Part shown: positions 8,657 through 16,438 of the stretch, piece after piece
Numbering within the stretch: the first letter of the stretch is position 1
Layout: each line of letters begins with the position of its first letter
DNA from: Anaeromicrobium sp.
GTDB taxonomy: Bacteria; Bacillota; Clostridia; Peptostreptococcales; Thermotaleaceae
DNA length: 36,719 nt
Reading direction: 5' to 3'
Assembly: GCF_025210435.1 (NCBI RefSeq)
Contig: NZ_JAOART010000086.1
Location: forward strand, 1-36,719
Notes under the pieces: model-generated
Told to the model about the DNA's origin: nothing
What the model saw: only the letters and a program-made list of their open reading frames with translations
The model's database searches: none
Made by a program: the position numbers and the translations under genes

Positions 8657-11600
8657 CTAGTATTTCATATATGCCATACGTTTATAGTTTTCATATCTAT
8701 CTTTAGCGTGTTTTTCAGCTTCCCCAAATAATTTTTCAGCTATTTCAGGGAAAGTATTTTGTAGTTGAGTATATCTGATCTCACCATTAATAAACTCAGT
8801 GAAATTCTTAGTAGGCTCCTTAGAATCTAACATGAACGGATTTTGACCTTCTTCTTTGAGGATTGGATTATATCTGTATAGATGCCAGTATCCAGCCTCT
8901 ACAGCTTCCTTTTCCCTTCTTACAGTAGTAGCCATACCCGTCTTAATACCATGGGCTATACAAGGAGCATAGGCAATTATTAGGGATGGTCCCTTATAGC
9001 TTTCAGCTTCTTTTATTGCTTTTATAGCGTGATTCATATTGGCACCTAATCCTATTTGAGTCACATATACATATCCATAGCTCATGGCCATCATACCTAA
9101 ATCTTTCTTTCTAATCTTTTTACCACTGGCAGCAAATTTGGCAACACTAGCCGTTGGAGTAGCTTTAGATGCTTGGCCACCTGTATTTGAATATACTTCC
9201 GTATCTAATACTAATATATTCACATCATCACCAGAGGCTAGAACATGATCAAGTCCACCATATCCAATATCATACCCCCAACCGTCTCCACCAATTATCC
9301 ATAGGGATTTCTTAACTAGGAAATCTTTATTTTCTAATATTTCCATAACTAGTGGGTCCTCTGTATATTTTTCTAATTCTTTTACTAGCTCCCCACTAGC
9401 TTTTATAGACTCGTCTCCATTTTCCATATTGTTTAAATAATTTTTCATTGCTGCCTTAGTATCTTCTGGGAACTCTCCTTCTACTAGAGTCTCTACTAAT
9501 CCTTTTATCTTATCTCTAATTTGTTTTACTCCAAGGTACATTCCATATCCAAATTCTGCATTATCTTCAAATAATGAATTTGCCCAGGATGGACCCTTTC
9601 CACAGGTCGTAGTAGTATATGGAACAGAAGGAGCACTACCTCCCCAAATAGAAGAACAACCTGTAGCATTAGCTATCATCATTCTAGTTCCATATAATTG
9701 AGTTATTAATTTTACATAGGCCGTTTCTCCACATCCTGCGCAGGCTCCAGAGAACTCTAATAGGGGTTGAACAAATTGACTTCCCTTTACAGTATATTTG
9801 TTCATCAAGTGATCCTTCATGGATACATTTTTCACTGCAAATTCCCAGTTTCCTTCTTCCCTTTGTGTTTCCTCTTCAGCCTCTACCATAACTAATGCCT
9901 TATTAGGAGCAGGACAAACATCAGCACAATTTGCACAACCTGTACAATCAAGGGGACTTACTTGAATTCTATATTCATAACCTTCAAAGGCCTTTCCAGT
10001 AGCATTTTTAGTTTTAAATCCTTCAGGTTTTTTCTTTTGATCCTCTTCATCTAACAAAAATGGTCTTATTACTCCATGGGGACATACATAAGAACATTGA
10101 TTACATTGAATACAATTTTCTAGTTTCCACTGGGGTAACATTACTGCTATACCACGTTTTTCATAGGCAGTAGTTCCCATAGGAAATGTTCCATCTTCAA
10201 TTCCTTCAAAGGCACTTACAGGTAGTGAGTCTCCTTCATTCTTTGCCATAGGAATTTGAATTTCTTTAACAAAGTATGGATCATCTGCTTCATCATCTTC
10301 ATCAATGAAATCTTCTGCGTCTTTCCACTCCTTAGGTATTTCTACCTTAACAAAACTATCTACACCCCTATCTATGGCATCCTGATTCATCTTAACTATG
10401 TGTTCACCCTTTTTACCATAGGTTTGTACTACTAGTTCTTTTAAATAGTCTATAGCATCTTCTACAGGAATAACATTGGCTAACTTAAAGAAAGCCGATT
10501 GCATGATCATATTGATTCTTCCACCAAGACCTATTTCTTTGGCTATTTCCACTGCATCTATGGTATAGAAATCAATATTTTTATTAGCTATAGTTCTCTT
10601 TAGACTAGCTGGTAATTTCTCATCTAATTCTTCTATATCCCAAGGACAATTAAGTACAAAGGTTCCTCCATCCACAATTCCCTTTAAAAGGTCATAATGA
10701 TTTACATATGATTTGTTATGACATGCGATAAAGTCTGCATTACTAATTAAGTAAGTAGATTTTATTGGTTCTTTGCCAAATCTTAAATGGGATATGGTTG
10801 TTCCTCCAGATTTCTTAGAATCATAGGAAAAATAGGCCTGGGCATAAAGGTCTGTTTTATCCCCTATTATCTTAATGGCCATCTTATTTGCTCCAACAGT
10901 ACCATCAGAACCAAGTCCCCAGAATTTACATCTTATGGTTCCCTCAGGGGTAGTATTAATAGTATTTACTATATCTAATGATGTATGAGTTACATCATCT
11001 ACAATACCTATTGTAAAATCGTTCTTAGGAACCTCTTCTTTTAAGTTTTCAAATACGGATACTATTTGTTCTGGTGTTGTGTCCTTAGAACCAAGACCAT
11101 ATCTACCACCTACTATAAGGGGAGCATCCTTCTTATTATAAAACAAACTCTTTATATCCACATAAAGGGGTTCACCTAAAGCCCCTGGTTCTTTAGTTCT
11201 ATCTAATACGGCAATTTTCTTTACACTATTTGGGAATACATTAAAGAAATGAGTTGGACAAAAAGGTCTATATAATCTCACTTTAATCAAACCAACCTTT
11301 TCTCCCTTACTCACTAAATAATCTATTGTTTCTTCTATAGTTTCACATACGGAACCCATAGCTATTATTATATTTTCTGGATTTTCTGCTCCATAATAAT
11401 CAAAGGGTTTATACTCTCTTCCCGTAATTTCACTGATTTCTTCCATATAATCAGCCACAATCTGAGGAACTTCCTTATAGAATTTATTAGAAGCTTCCCT
11501 TCCTTGGAAGTATATATCTGGATTTTGGGCAGTTCCTCTAAGAACTGGTCTTTCTGGATTAAGGGAGCTATTTCTAAATTCTTTTATAGATTCAAAATCT

Positions 11601-12184
11601 ACTAATCTTTCAAAATCATCATATTCAATTAATTCTACCTTTTGAATTTCATGGGATGTTCTAAATCCATCAAAAAAATGAAGAAATGGAATTCTAGATT
11701 TTATAGCAGATAAATGAGCTATACCACCTAAATCAATTACTTCCTGTACACTACTTGAACAAAGAAGTGCAAATCCAGTCTGCCTTGTAGCCATAACATC
11801 TTGATGATCTCCAAATATGGATAGAGCGTGGGTAGCTAAAGCTCTTGCACTTACATGAAATACCCCTGGCAATAATTCTCCTGCCATTTTGTACATGTTA
11901 GGAACCATTAATAATAATCCTTGTGAAGCTGTATATGTGGTAGTTAATGCTCCTCCTTGTAATGAACCATGCATAGTTCCTGCAGCCCCTGCTTCTGATT
12001 GCATCTCAGATACTTTAACCCGTTGCCCAAATAGATTTAATTTTCCCTTAGCAGACCATTCATCTACCTTTTCAGCCATAGGTGATGAAGGGGTTATGGG
12101 ATATATAGCCGCCACATCAGTAAAGGCATATGACACATATGCAGCAGCTTCATTTCCATCCATGGTTTTCATTTTTTTAGCCAC
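8657..12184 (-). CDS. nifJ: Pyruvate:ferredoxin (flavodoxin) oxidoreductase
   Basis: This is the homodimeric single-chain PFOR. It oxidises pyruvate with CoA to acetyl-CoA and CO2 and reduces ferredoxin, a central step of anaerobic clostridial metabolism. At 1175 residues it is full length. Pyruvate-binding domains start at YPITPSSPMAE. Two [4Fe-4S] ferredoxin motifs are seen near residues 691 (CIQCNQCSYVCPHG) and 748 (CTGCANCADVCP). CAGCGETAY near 815 gives ligands for the proximal cluster. The thiamine diphosphate site near 965 has GDGWGYDIGYGG. The start is GTG with AGGAGG 7 nt upstream. It appears to be a single-gene unit. Confidence 0.97.
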   Translation of the reverse strand: MAKKMKTMDGNEAAAYVSYAFTDVAAIYPITPSSPMAEKVDEWSAKGKLNLFGQRVKVSEMQSEAGAAGTMHGSLQGGALTTTYTASQGLLLMVPNMYKMAGELLPGVFHVSARALATHALSIFGDHQDVMATRQTGFALLCSSSVQEVIDLGGIAHLSAIKSRIPFLHFFDGFRTSHEIQKVELIEYDDFERLVDFESIKEFRNSSLNPERPVLRGTAQNPDIYFQGREASNKFYKEVPQIVADYMEEISEITGREYKPFDYYGAENPENIIIAMGSVCETIEETIDYLVSKGEKVGLIKVRLYRPFCPTHFFNVFPNSVKKIAVLDRTKEPGALGEPLYVDIKSLFYNKKDAPLIVGGRYGLGSKDTTPEQIVSVFENLKEEVPKNDFTIGIVDDVTHTSLDIVNTINTTPEGTIRCKFWGLGSDGTVGANKMAIKIIGDKTDLYAQAYFSYDSKKSGGTTISHLRFGKEPIKSTYLISNADFIACHNKSYVNHYDLLKGIVDGGTFVLNCPWDIEELDEKLPASLKRTIANKNIDFYTIDAVEIAKEIGLGGRINMIMQSAFFKLANVIPVEDAIDYLKELVVQTYGKKGEHIVKMNQDAIDRGVDSFVKVEIPKEWKDAEDFIDEDDEADDPYFVKEIQIPMAKNEGDSLPVSAFEGIEDGTFPMGTTAYEKRGIAVMLPQWKLENCIQCNQCSYVCPHGVIRPFLLDEEDQKKKPEGFKTKNATGKAFEGYEYRIQVSPLDCTGCANCADVCPAPNKALVMVEAEEETQREEGNWEFAVKNVSMKDHLMNKYTVKGSQFVQPLLEFSGACAGCGETAYVKLITQLYGTRMMIANATGCSSIWGGSAPSVPYTTTTCGKGPSWANSLFEDNAEFGYGMYLGVKQIRDKIKGLVETLVEGEFPEDTKAAMKNYLNNMENGDESIKASGELVKELEKYTEDPLVMEILENKDFLVKKSLWIIGGDGWGYDIGYGGLDHVLASGDDVNILVLDTEVYSNTGGQASKATPTASVAKFAASGKKIRKKDLGMMAMSYGYVYVTQIGLGANMNHAIKAIKEAESYKGPSLIIAYAPCIAHGIKTGMATTVRREKEAVEAGYWHLYRYNPILKEEGQNPFMLDSKEPTKNFTEFINGEIRYTQLQNTFPEIAEKLFGEAEKHAKDRYENYKRMAYMKY

Positions 12185-12270
12185 AAATCTTCCTCCTTTT
12201 ATCTTTCAATTTCCTAGTTTTTAGTTTTTTCTTTTTATTGAAAAATATGTATAAAAGGAGTTAAAACTTT

Positions 12271-12330
12271 TAATATAATAGTATAAGAGCACCTGAATAT
12301 ATATCCAAGTGCTCTCATACTATTATATTA
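12271..12330 (-). terminator. Long AT-rich hairpin between a hypothetical gene and nifJ
   Basis: Two 22-nt arms (12271-12292, 12309-12330) pair with one mismatch; the inner part is AGAGCAC/GTGCTCT. It overlaps the stop codon of the upstream hypothetical gene and precedes nifJ. The T tract after it is poor, so it could be a terminator or an RNA-stability stem in a read-through transcript. Confidence 0.55.
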
Positions 12331-12642
12331 ATTATTTGCCATTATAGTGTTTTTAATGATGCAATTGTTAATACAATTGTTAGTACAACTAGATTCACTA
12401 CTACATTTCTTATTTCTCATTATTATACTCTCATTATATATATTTCTCTCTTTATTTCGTTTTTCCAATAGATCCATATTGATTCTTTTATTAGAATATA
12501 CAACAAAGAATTTCTTATAAGTATATTTCCAACATTCATGATCTCTTAATAAAATTTTAGTATCCCTATCTTTTATATCTGTTATTAATAGATTTATCTC
12601 TTTATTTTTGAACTTTTCTATATGTTGTAATACATGACACAT
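12328..12642 (-). CDS. Hypothetical protein with cysteine-rich tail
   Basis: I do not recognise this 104-residue protein. ATG at 12642 follows GAAAGAAGG about 10 nt upstream. The first 75 residues are charged and show no membrane segment or signal peptide. The last 30 contain a cysteine/asparagine cluster (CSSESSCTNNCINNC). Codon use is AT-rich like its neighbours. It lies between the SOD-like gene and nifJ, and its stop codon is inside a long hairpin. Such a tail could bind metal or be cross-linked in a spore layer, but that is speculation. Confidence 0.55.
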   Translation of the reverse strand: MCHVLQHIEKFKNKEINLLITDIKDRDTKILLRDHECWKYTYKKFFVVYSNKRINMDLLEKRNKERNIYNESIIMRNKKCSSESSCTNNCINNCIIKNTIMANN

Positions 12643-12778
12643 TTTATATTTTCCTTCTTTCCCGTTAAAATGTAAACTATATTAATATAATGTAATATTT
12701 TAACATATTTTGATGTATTTAGGAAAAATAAATTATAATATGTCTAATTTTCATATATTCTTATTCACATAAAAGGAT

Positions 12779-13369
12779 TTATCTTAGGGCTTTATCTAAT
12801 CTTTTATTAACTTTTTTCCAATCTATATTTTGAAAAAATACATCTATATATCTTCTCCTATTTATACCAAAATCAATCATATAAGCATGTTCATATACAT
12901 CCATAACAAGTAATGGATAACTATACCATATACTTCCCACATCATGGGAGTCACATCCAAATATATGTATTTCCTCATCTATTGAGTCTAAAGCTAGTAC
13001 TACCCATCCTCTAACGGCCATTCCAACACTTTTAAACTTCTCCATGAATACATCAAAACCACCATATTTTCTATTTATCAAATTCAGTATATTTCCATAG
13101 GGAATATTGTTATCTCCCATATTGTCAAAATAAAATTCATGTAATTTCACTCCATTTAAAGCATAACTTTGACCAAGTTGCATACTCCTAATGGAAGAAT
13201 AGGTGTTATTAGGGTTTTTATAATTATTTATATCCTCTAATTTTTCAAACATCCTGTTAGTTTTTCCTACATATCCTTCATAGAGCTTATAATGTTGTTT
13301 TAGTTGACTAGTACTTATTCCTTTAATAGAGGCAAAATCAAACTTTTTAGCAGTTACTTCCTTATACAT
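12779..13369 (-). CDS. Fe/Mn-type superoxide dismutase homologue
   Basis: This family converts superoxide to hydrogen peroxide and oxygen. The 196-residue length is usual. All four expected metal ligands can be placed: His in KQHYKLYEGYVGKTN, His in LNGVKLHEFYFDNM, and Asp plus His in MDVYEHAYMIDFG. The first helix differs from enterobacterial SODs in having Tyr where a second-sphere His is usual and apparently one residue less before the YV pair. Trp of DVWEHAY is Tyr here. The ATG is preceded by AAGGAGGGG. Clostridial homologues are often spore-associated, but nothing here proves this. Activity is likely but unproven. Confidence 0.85.
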   Translation of the reverse strand: MYKEVTAKKFDFASIKGISTSQLKQHYKLYEGYVGKTNRMFEKLEDINNYKNPNNTYSSIRSMQLGQSYALNGVKLHEFYFDNMGDNNIPYGNILNLINRKYGGFDVFMEKFKSVGMAVRGWVVLALDSIDEEIHIFGCDSHDVGSIWYSYPLLVMDVYEHAYMIDFGINRRRYIDVFFQNIDWKKVNKRLDKALR

Positions 13370-13427
13370 ATAACCCCTCCTTAAGAAAATAGTATGTTCA
13401 TTTATATAAATATATATCTATCCATAC

Positions 13428-13455
13428 ACACTTTTTTATGTATTCTCATAATTTA
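13428..13455 (+). promoter_or_regulatory. Possible late sporulation (SigK-like) promoter
   Basis: An AC dinucleotide at 13428 is followed after 17 nt by CATAATTTA, matching the CATAnnnTA -10 of SigK promoters. It lies 44 bp before the start of the first small hydrophobic peptide gene. The pattern is short, so a chance match is quite possible. Confidence 0.3.
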
Positions 13456-13498
13456 GTATTATATGTAGGTAATTTCATTGAAAGAATGGAGGGATTTT

Positions 13499-13711
13499 AT
13501 GGCTGATAAATCTTGTTTTTTAGGAGATGATAATATACTCATATTCTTCTTCCTATTAATCATAATATTATTCTTCTTTAACGGGCCTGGAGATGGGTGT
13601 GGATTTGACAACTTATTTGGATGTGATGATAGTCTATTTATCTGGATAATTTTATTAATAATTCTTTTCTTATTCTTGTTGTGGCCTAATGATTGTGATC
13701 CTGTGTGTTAA
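13499..13711 (+). CDS. Small hydrophobic Cys/Gly/Asp-containing peptide (70 residues)
   Basis: I chose ATG 13499 because GGAGG lies 6 nt before it; a longer frame from 13478 has no such site. The product starts MADKSCFLGDDN. It has two very hydrophobic stretches rich in Phe, Leu and Ile, joined by a short GPGDGCGFDNLFGCDD-type linker, and ends with two cysteines (DCDPVC). The layout is two membrane-spanning segments with polar Cys/Asp turns. It precedes a second, similar peptide gene in the same direction. Small peptides like this are common in spores of Firmicutes, so a spore role is plausible but inferred. Confidence 0.7.
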   Translation: MADKSCFLGDDNILIFFFLLIIILFFFNGPGDGCGFDNLFGCDDSLFIWIILLIILFLFLLWPNDCDPVC

Positions 13712-13821
13712 AAAAATATATTAATAAGTAACACATGTCCCCTAATATGAATACTTTATATTATGGAACAAACAAAAGAATAGATTTTATAAATACATAA
13801 TTGTAAAGGAGGTGCAATTAG

Positions 13822-13953
13822 ATGGCTAATAGACAATGTGAACCAGTTGGTGGCTTATTTAATAGTGGTAGTGAGTTGTTATTCTTCTTCTTGTTATTAG
13901 TAGTATTATTCTGTAACTGTGGTATGTTGGGTGGATTCTATGGCGGTTGCTAA
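13822..13953 (+). CDS. Small hydrophobic Gly/Cys peptide (43 residues)
   Basis: ATG 13822 is preceded by an excellent AAAGGAGG. The product starts MANRQCEPVGGLFNSGSELL, continues with one hydrophobic segment of Phe, Leu and Val, then CNCGMLGGFYGGC. The SELLFFFLLL pattern with a C-terminal Cys/Gly tail resembles families of tiny clostridial peptides that I associate with spores; this is from memory. It lies 110 bp after the related 70-residue peptide gene and is closed by a perfect 22-bp terminator stem. Confidence 0.7.
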   Translation: MANRQCEPVGGLFNSGSELLFFFLLLVVLFCNCGMLGGFYGGC

Positions 13954-14001
13954 TAATATAAGAAAAAGAATTGGGGATTCCCAATTCTTTTTCTTATATT
14001 A
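13954..14001. terminator. Bidirectional terminator
   Basis: A perfect 22-bp stem (13954-13975, 13980-14001) closes on a 4-nt GATT loop. It contains an A tract on one side and a T tract on the other. It starts directly after the stop of the 43-residue peptide gene and ends 5 bp before the stop of the convergent glycosylase gene, so it serves both. Confidence 0.9.
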
Positions 14002-14006
14002 CATAT

Positions 14007-14582
14007 TTATACTAAAAATTTCTTAAGTACTTCTAAATCACTATAATATACTTCCTTTAGCTCTCTTCTATATATTACTGCTGCTGGATGATATAGGGGA
14101 AACAAGCAATATTCATTACCATCTATAATGACCTTAGAATCCTTTCCATGGAGATCTCCAATCTTAGACCCTTCCTGTCCAGTTATGGTCTTTAAGGGAA
14201 TATTTCCAAGGGTTACTATTACTTTAGGCTTTATAATATTTATTTCATCAAATAAATATTCCTTAAAATCCTTTATTTCCTTTTTAGATGGAGGTCTGTT
14301 TATTTTACCTCCTGTTTTAGGACTTTCTTTTGTGGGCCTAAATTTAACTGTATTTGTAATATAAAGTTCACTCCTATCTAATTCCAATATATTAAGAAAT
14401 TCCTCAAGATGCTTACCAGCTTGCCCCACAAAGGGTAACTTAGCTTCAACCTCCTTAGCCCCCGGTGCTTCTCCTATGAGTACTATGGTACTATTAACCC
14501 TACCATTACCTAAGACAATTTCCTTATCCTCATTTTCATCCAACATTCTTTTATTAAGCTCTTTTAACTTTATCTCCTTCAA
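14007..14582 (-). CDS. Family 4-like uracil-DNA glycosylase lacking the iron-sulfur cysteines
   Basis: The UDG-superfamily motif IGEAPGAKEV...LPFVGQAGK, the middle NTVKFRPT and the C-terminal LYHPAAVIYRR are clear, so removal of uracil from DNA is the likely job. Type 4 enzymes normally have four [4Fe-4S] cysteines; here the N-terminal pair is absent, the usual KCRP is KFRP, and only one cysteine (EYCLF) remains. I prefer the TTG start at 14582 (AAAGGGTG 6 nt upstream) over ATG 14600, which has no ribosome site and lies only about 5 nt after the predicted SigB start point. It is divergent from a small coiled-coil gene. Confidence 0.85.
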   Translation of the reverse strand: MKEIKLKELNKRMLDENEDKEIVLGNGRVNSTIVLIGEAPGAKEVEAKLPFVGQAGKHLEEFLNILELDRSELYITNTVKFRPTKESPKTGGKINRPPSKKEIKDFKEYLFDEINIIKPKVIVTLGNIPLKTITGQEGSKIGDLHGKDSKVIIDGNEYCLFPLYHPAAVIYRRELKEVYYSDLEVLKKFLV

Positions 14583-14611
14583 TACAAGCACCCTTTCCAT
14601 TTGTCTATATG

Positions 14612-14636
14612 ATACCCACCACTTATAAATTTTAAC
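14612..14636 (-). promoter_or_regulatory. SigB-like promoter of the glycosylase gene
   Basis: On the minus strand, GTTAAA (14636-14631), a 13-nt spacer and GGGTAT (14617-14612) match the SigB consensus GTTTAA-N12-14-GGGTAT with one mismatch. A SigB operon lies 3 kb away. Confidence 0.55.
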
Positions 14637-14724
14637 ATTTTACATAGGTATAGCATGTTTAAAGATAATAGTCAATACTTTATTTTAAAACATATGTTCC
14701 TTATAATATTATTAGGGATATTAT

Positions 14725-14749
14725 GTTTAAGTAAGAAAAAAAGTGGTAT
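14725..14749 (+). promoter_or_regulatory. SigB-like promoter of the coiled-coil gene
   Basis: GTTTAA, a 13-nt spacer and TGGTAT match the SigB consensus with one mismatch. The predicted start is about 18 nt before the ATG at 14774. It is divergent from the glycosylase SigB-like promoter. Confidence 0.5.
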
Positions 14750-14773
14750 TTTATACATATAGGAGTGATTATC

Positions 14774-15070
14774 ATGAATAATTATCATAAGCAAATCACA
14801 GGGATGATAGACAAAAGAGGTATTGACTCCACAGATGATATTCTGAGAGAAAATCTTAGTAATGCAACTAAGAAAGTAATCAATTCACGTGAAAGAATAG
14901 AAAGACTTAAAAACACCATAGAAAACACATTAAATCGAGATGAAATAAACCACTTAAAGTATGACATCCAGGAAAGTGAAGAGAGATTAAATATTTTCCT
15001 AAAGGAATTAAAAGAAGCAGATAAAATCTATGGAGCATTTAACGAATACATAAAAAGGAAGAAGCCGTAA
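14774..15070 (+). CDS. Small coiled-coil protein of unknown function (98 residues)
   Basis: I do not recognise the family. ATG 14774 is chosen because AGGAG sits 8 nt before it; an ATG three codons earlier is worse. The product starts MNNYHKQITGMIDKRGID and then forms two charged helices (about residues 30-55 and 60-95), rich in Arg, Glu, Lys and Asn with heptad-like leucines, typical of a helical hairpin or coiled coil. There is no signal peptide or membrane segment. A SigB-like promoter just upstream suggests a stress-induced cytosolic protein. A short GAAGCC/GGCTTC hairpin overlaps the stop. Confidence 0.7.
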   Translation: MNNYHKQITGMIDKRGIDSTDDILRENLSNATKKVINSRERIERLKNTIENTLNRDEINHLKYDIQESEERLNIFLKELKEADKIYGAFNEYIKRKKP

Positions 15071-15076
15071 AGGCTT

Positions 15077-15184
15077 CTAACTTATTTCTTCATATTTTTC
15101 TTTTATACTTTTAAAGTCCATCCAAAATGGTCTTTTTTTTATTCTCATCCCTATATCTTTATGAACTGAAAGCTTAGTGTTCAT
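15077..15184 (-). CDS. Doubtful 35-residue open reading frame starting inside an R-repeat fragment
   Basis: The frame reads MNTKLSVHKDIGMRIKKRPF and continues WMDFKSIKEKYEEIS before TAG. AAGG lies 10 nt before the ATG, a weak ribosome site. The first eight codons coincide with a 24-bp sequence identical to the left end of R copy A. The later part looks protein-like, so it may be the tail of a broken gene fused to a repeat end. I know no homologue. Confidence 0.25.
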   Translation of the reverse strand: MNTKLSVHKDIGMRIKKRPFWMDFKSIKEKYEEIS

Positions 15185-15191
15185 AAATCTA
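15168..15191 (-). repeat. R repeat fragment (24 bp)
   Basis: The minus strand here is identical over 24 bp to the left end of R copy A (5730-5753), beginning TAGATTTATGAACACTAAGC. The rest of the element is missing. Confidence 0.7.
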
Positions 15192-15196
15192 CAGCC

Positions 15197-15225
15197 TTGT
15201 CTTTTATCATAAATAAGTATATTAT
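15197..15225 (+). promoter_or_regulatory. trpS promoter
   Basis: TTGTCT, a 17-nt spacer and TATTAT (15220-15225). It predicts a 30-nt leader before trpS, too short for a T-box. Confidence 0.65.
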
Positions 15226-15261
15226 AAAAGTTAGTATATATGTTTTATAGGAGGTTTTTTT

Positions 15262-16245
15262 ATGAAAAGAGTATTTTCAGGCGTTCAGCCTACTGGAAAT
15301 ATAACTATAGGAAATTATTTAGGAGCCATAAAGCAATTCGTCACATATCAAGAAGATAATGATGCTTTTTACTGTGTAGTGGACCTACACTCCATAACAC
15401 TTCCTCAGGACCCAAAGGAGCTTCACAAAAATAGTTTAAGTGTGGCAGCCATGTACATGGCCGTAGGTTTAGATCCTAATAAATGTACCATATTCCTTCA
15501 ATCATCAGTAAAGGAACATGCTGAACTTGGATGGTTCTTACAATGTATGTCTTCCACAGGAGAGTTAAGCAGAATGACTCAATTTAAAGATAAGAGTAGG
15601 GGAGACGAATCTGCTCCAACTGGACTTTTCACTTATCCAACCCTGATGGCTGCAGATATTTTATTATATGATACAAACTACGTTCCCGTTGGAAATGACC
15701 AAAAACAACATTTAGAATTAACTCGTGACTTAGCCATGAGATTTAATAATAGATTTGGAGAAACTTTTGTAGTTCCAGAATACAAAGAACAAAAGGTAGG
15801 ATCTAGAATCATGTCCCTAGATGATCCTACTTCTAAAATGAGTAAAAGTAATCCTAATGAACACAGTAGAATCTGCCTATTAGATTCACCAAATAAAGTG
15901 AAAAAATCTTTAATGAGATCTACTACAGATTCAGATATGGAAGTAAGATTTGATCCAGAAAATAAGGCTGGAGTAAGTAACTTACTTACTATCTATAGTG
16001 CTTTTTCAGGACTTTCCGTTAAGGACTTAGAAAAAAAATATGAAGGTGTTGGATACGGTACCTTTAAGAAAGAGCTAGTAGTTGTAGTTAATGATTCATT
16101 AGCTCAAATTCAAGATAGATATAATAAGATTATAGACTCACCAGAATTATTAGATATACTTAAAACTGGAGCTGACAGAGCTCGTCAAGTAGCATCTGTT
16201 ACTATGGATAGAGTTAAAAAGAATATGGGTTTTGTAACCTTATAA
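15262..16245 (+). CDS. trpS: Tryptophanyl-tRNA synthetase
   Basis: TrpS charges tRNA-Trp with tryptophan in the cytosol. The 327-residue length is typical of the bacterial class Ic enzyme. The N-terminal ATP-binding HIGH-type signature is in PTGNITIGNYLGA, and the KMSKS loop is present exactly in SKMSKSNPNE. ATG is preceded by AGGAGG with 7-nt spacing. It is one of few rightward genes left of the origin. No T-box is present, which is notable only because many Clostridia control this gene that way. Confidence 0.97.
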   Translation: MKRVFSGVQPTGNITIGNYLGAIKQFVTYQEDNDAFYCVVDLHSITLPQDPKELHKNSLSVAAMYMAVGLDPNKCTIFLQSSVKEHAELGWFLQCMSSTGELSRMTQFKDKSRGDESAPTGLFTYPTLMAADILLYDTNYVPVGNDQKQHLELTRDLAMRFNNRFGETFVVPEYKEQKVGSRIMSLDDPTSKMSKSNPNEHSRICLLDSPNKVKKSLMRSTTDSDMEVRFDPENKAGVSNLLTIYSAFSGLSVKDLEKKYEGVGYGTFKKELVVVVNDSLAQIQDRYNKIIDSPELLDILKTGADRARQVASVTMDRVKKNMGFVTL

Positions 16246-16251
16246 ATAAAC

Positions 16252-16438
16252 AAGGGCGGTTATAAGGCATATGAAAGAAATAAACTAGTCAATTTTCTGA
16301 GGAATTTGGGTTATCTTAAAGGCATGGTGCCCGAGCATATTAAACATATGTAAGCGACTCCATAACGAAGAAAATAATTAAAATAACCAGTGAAATGACT
16401 AATTTATTTTTTGAATATGCCTAAAATAACCGTCCCTT
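16252..16438. terminator. Terminator stem split by an E repeat
   Basis: AAGGGCGGTTAT (16252-16263) pairs with ATAACCGTCCCTT (16426-16438) except for one bulged base. The arms are separated by E copy 2 in the loop. The stem lies between convergent trpS and a hemerythrin gene and overlaps the latter's stop codon, as expected for a shared bidirectional terminator into which the element inserted. Confidence 0.6.
16264..16425 (+). repeat. E repeat, copy 2 (about 160 bp, MITE-like)
   Basis: The left end AGGCATATGAAAGAAATAAA matches the right end (TTTATTTTTTGAATATGCCT) as an imperfect terminal inverted repeat of about 25 bp. The centre shares several blocks with copy 1 (GGCATGGTG, CATATTAAACATATGTAA, ACTCCATAAC). 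No open reading frame is seen. Confidence 0.85.

Noticed and set aside
8643-8676. CATATATGCCTAG at the end of nifJ as another E repeat end
   Set aside because: Most of it is the nifJ C-terminal coding sequence, and no second arm is present.
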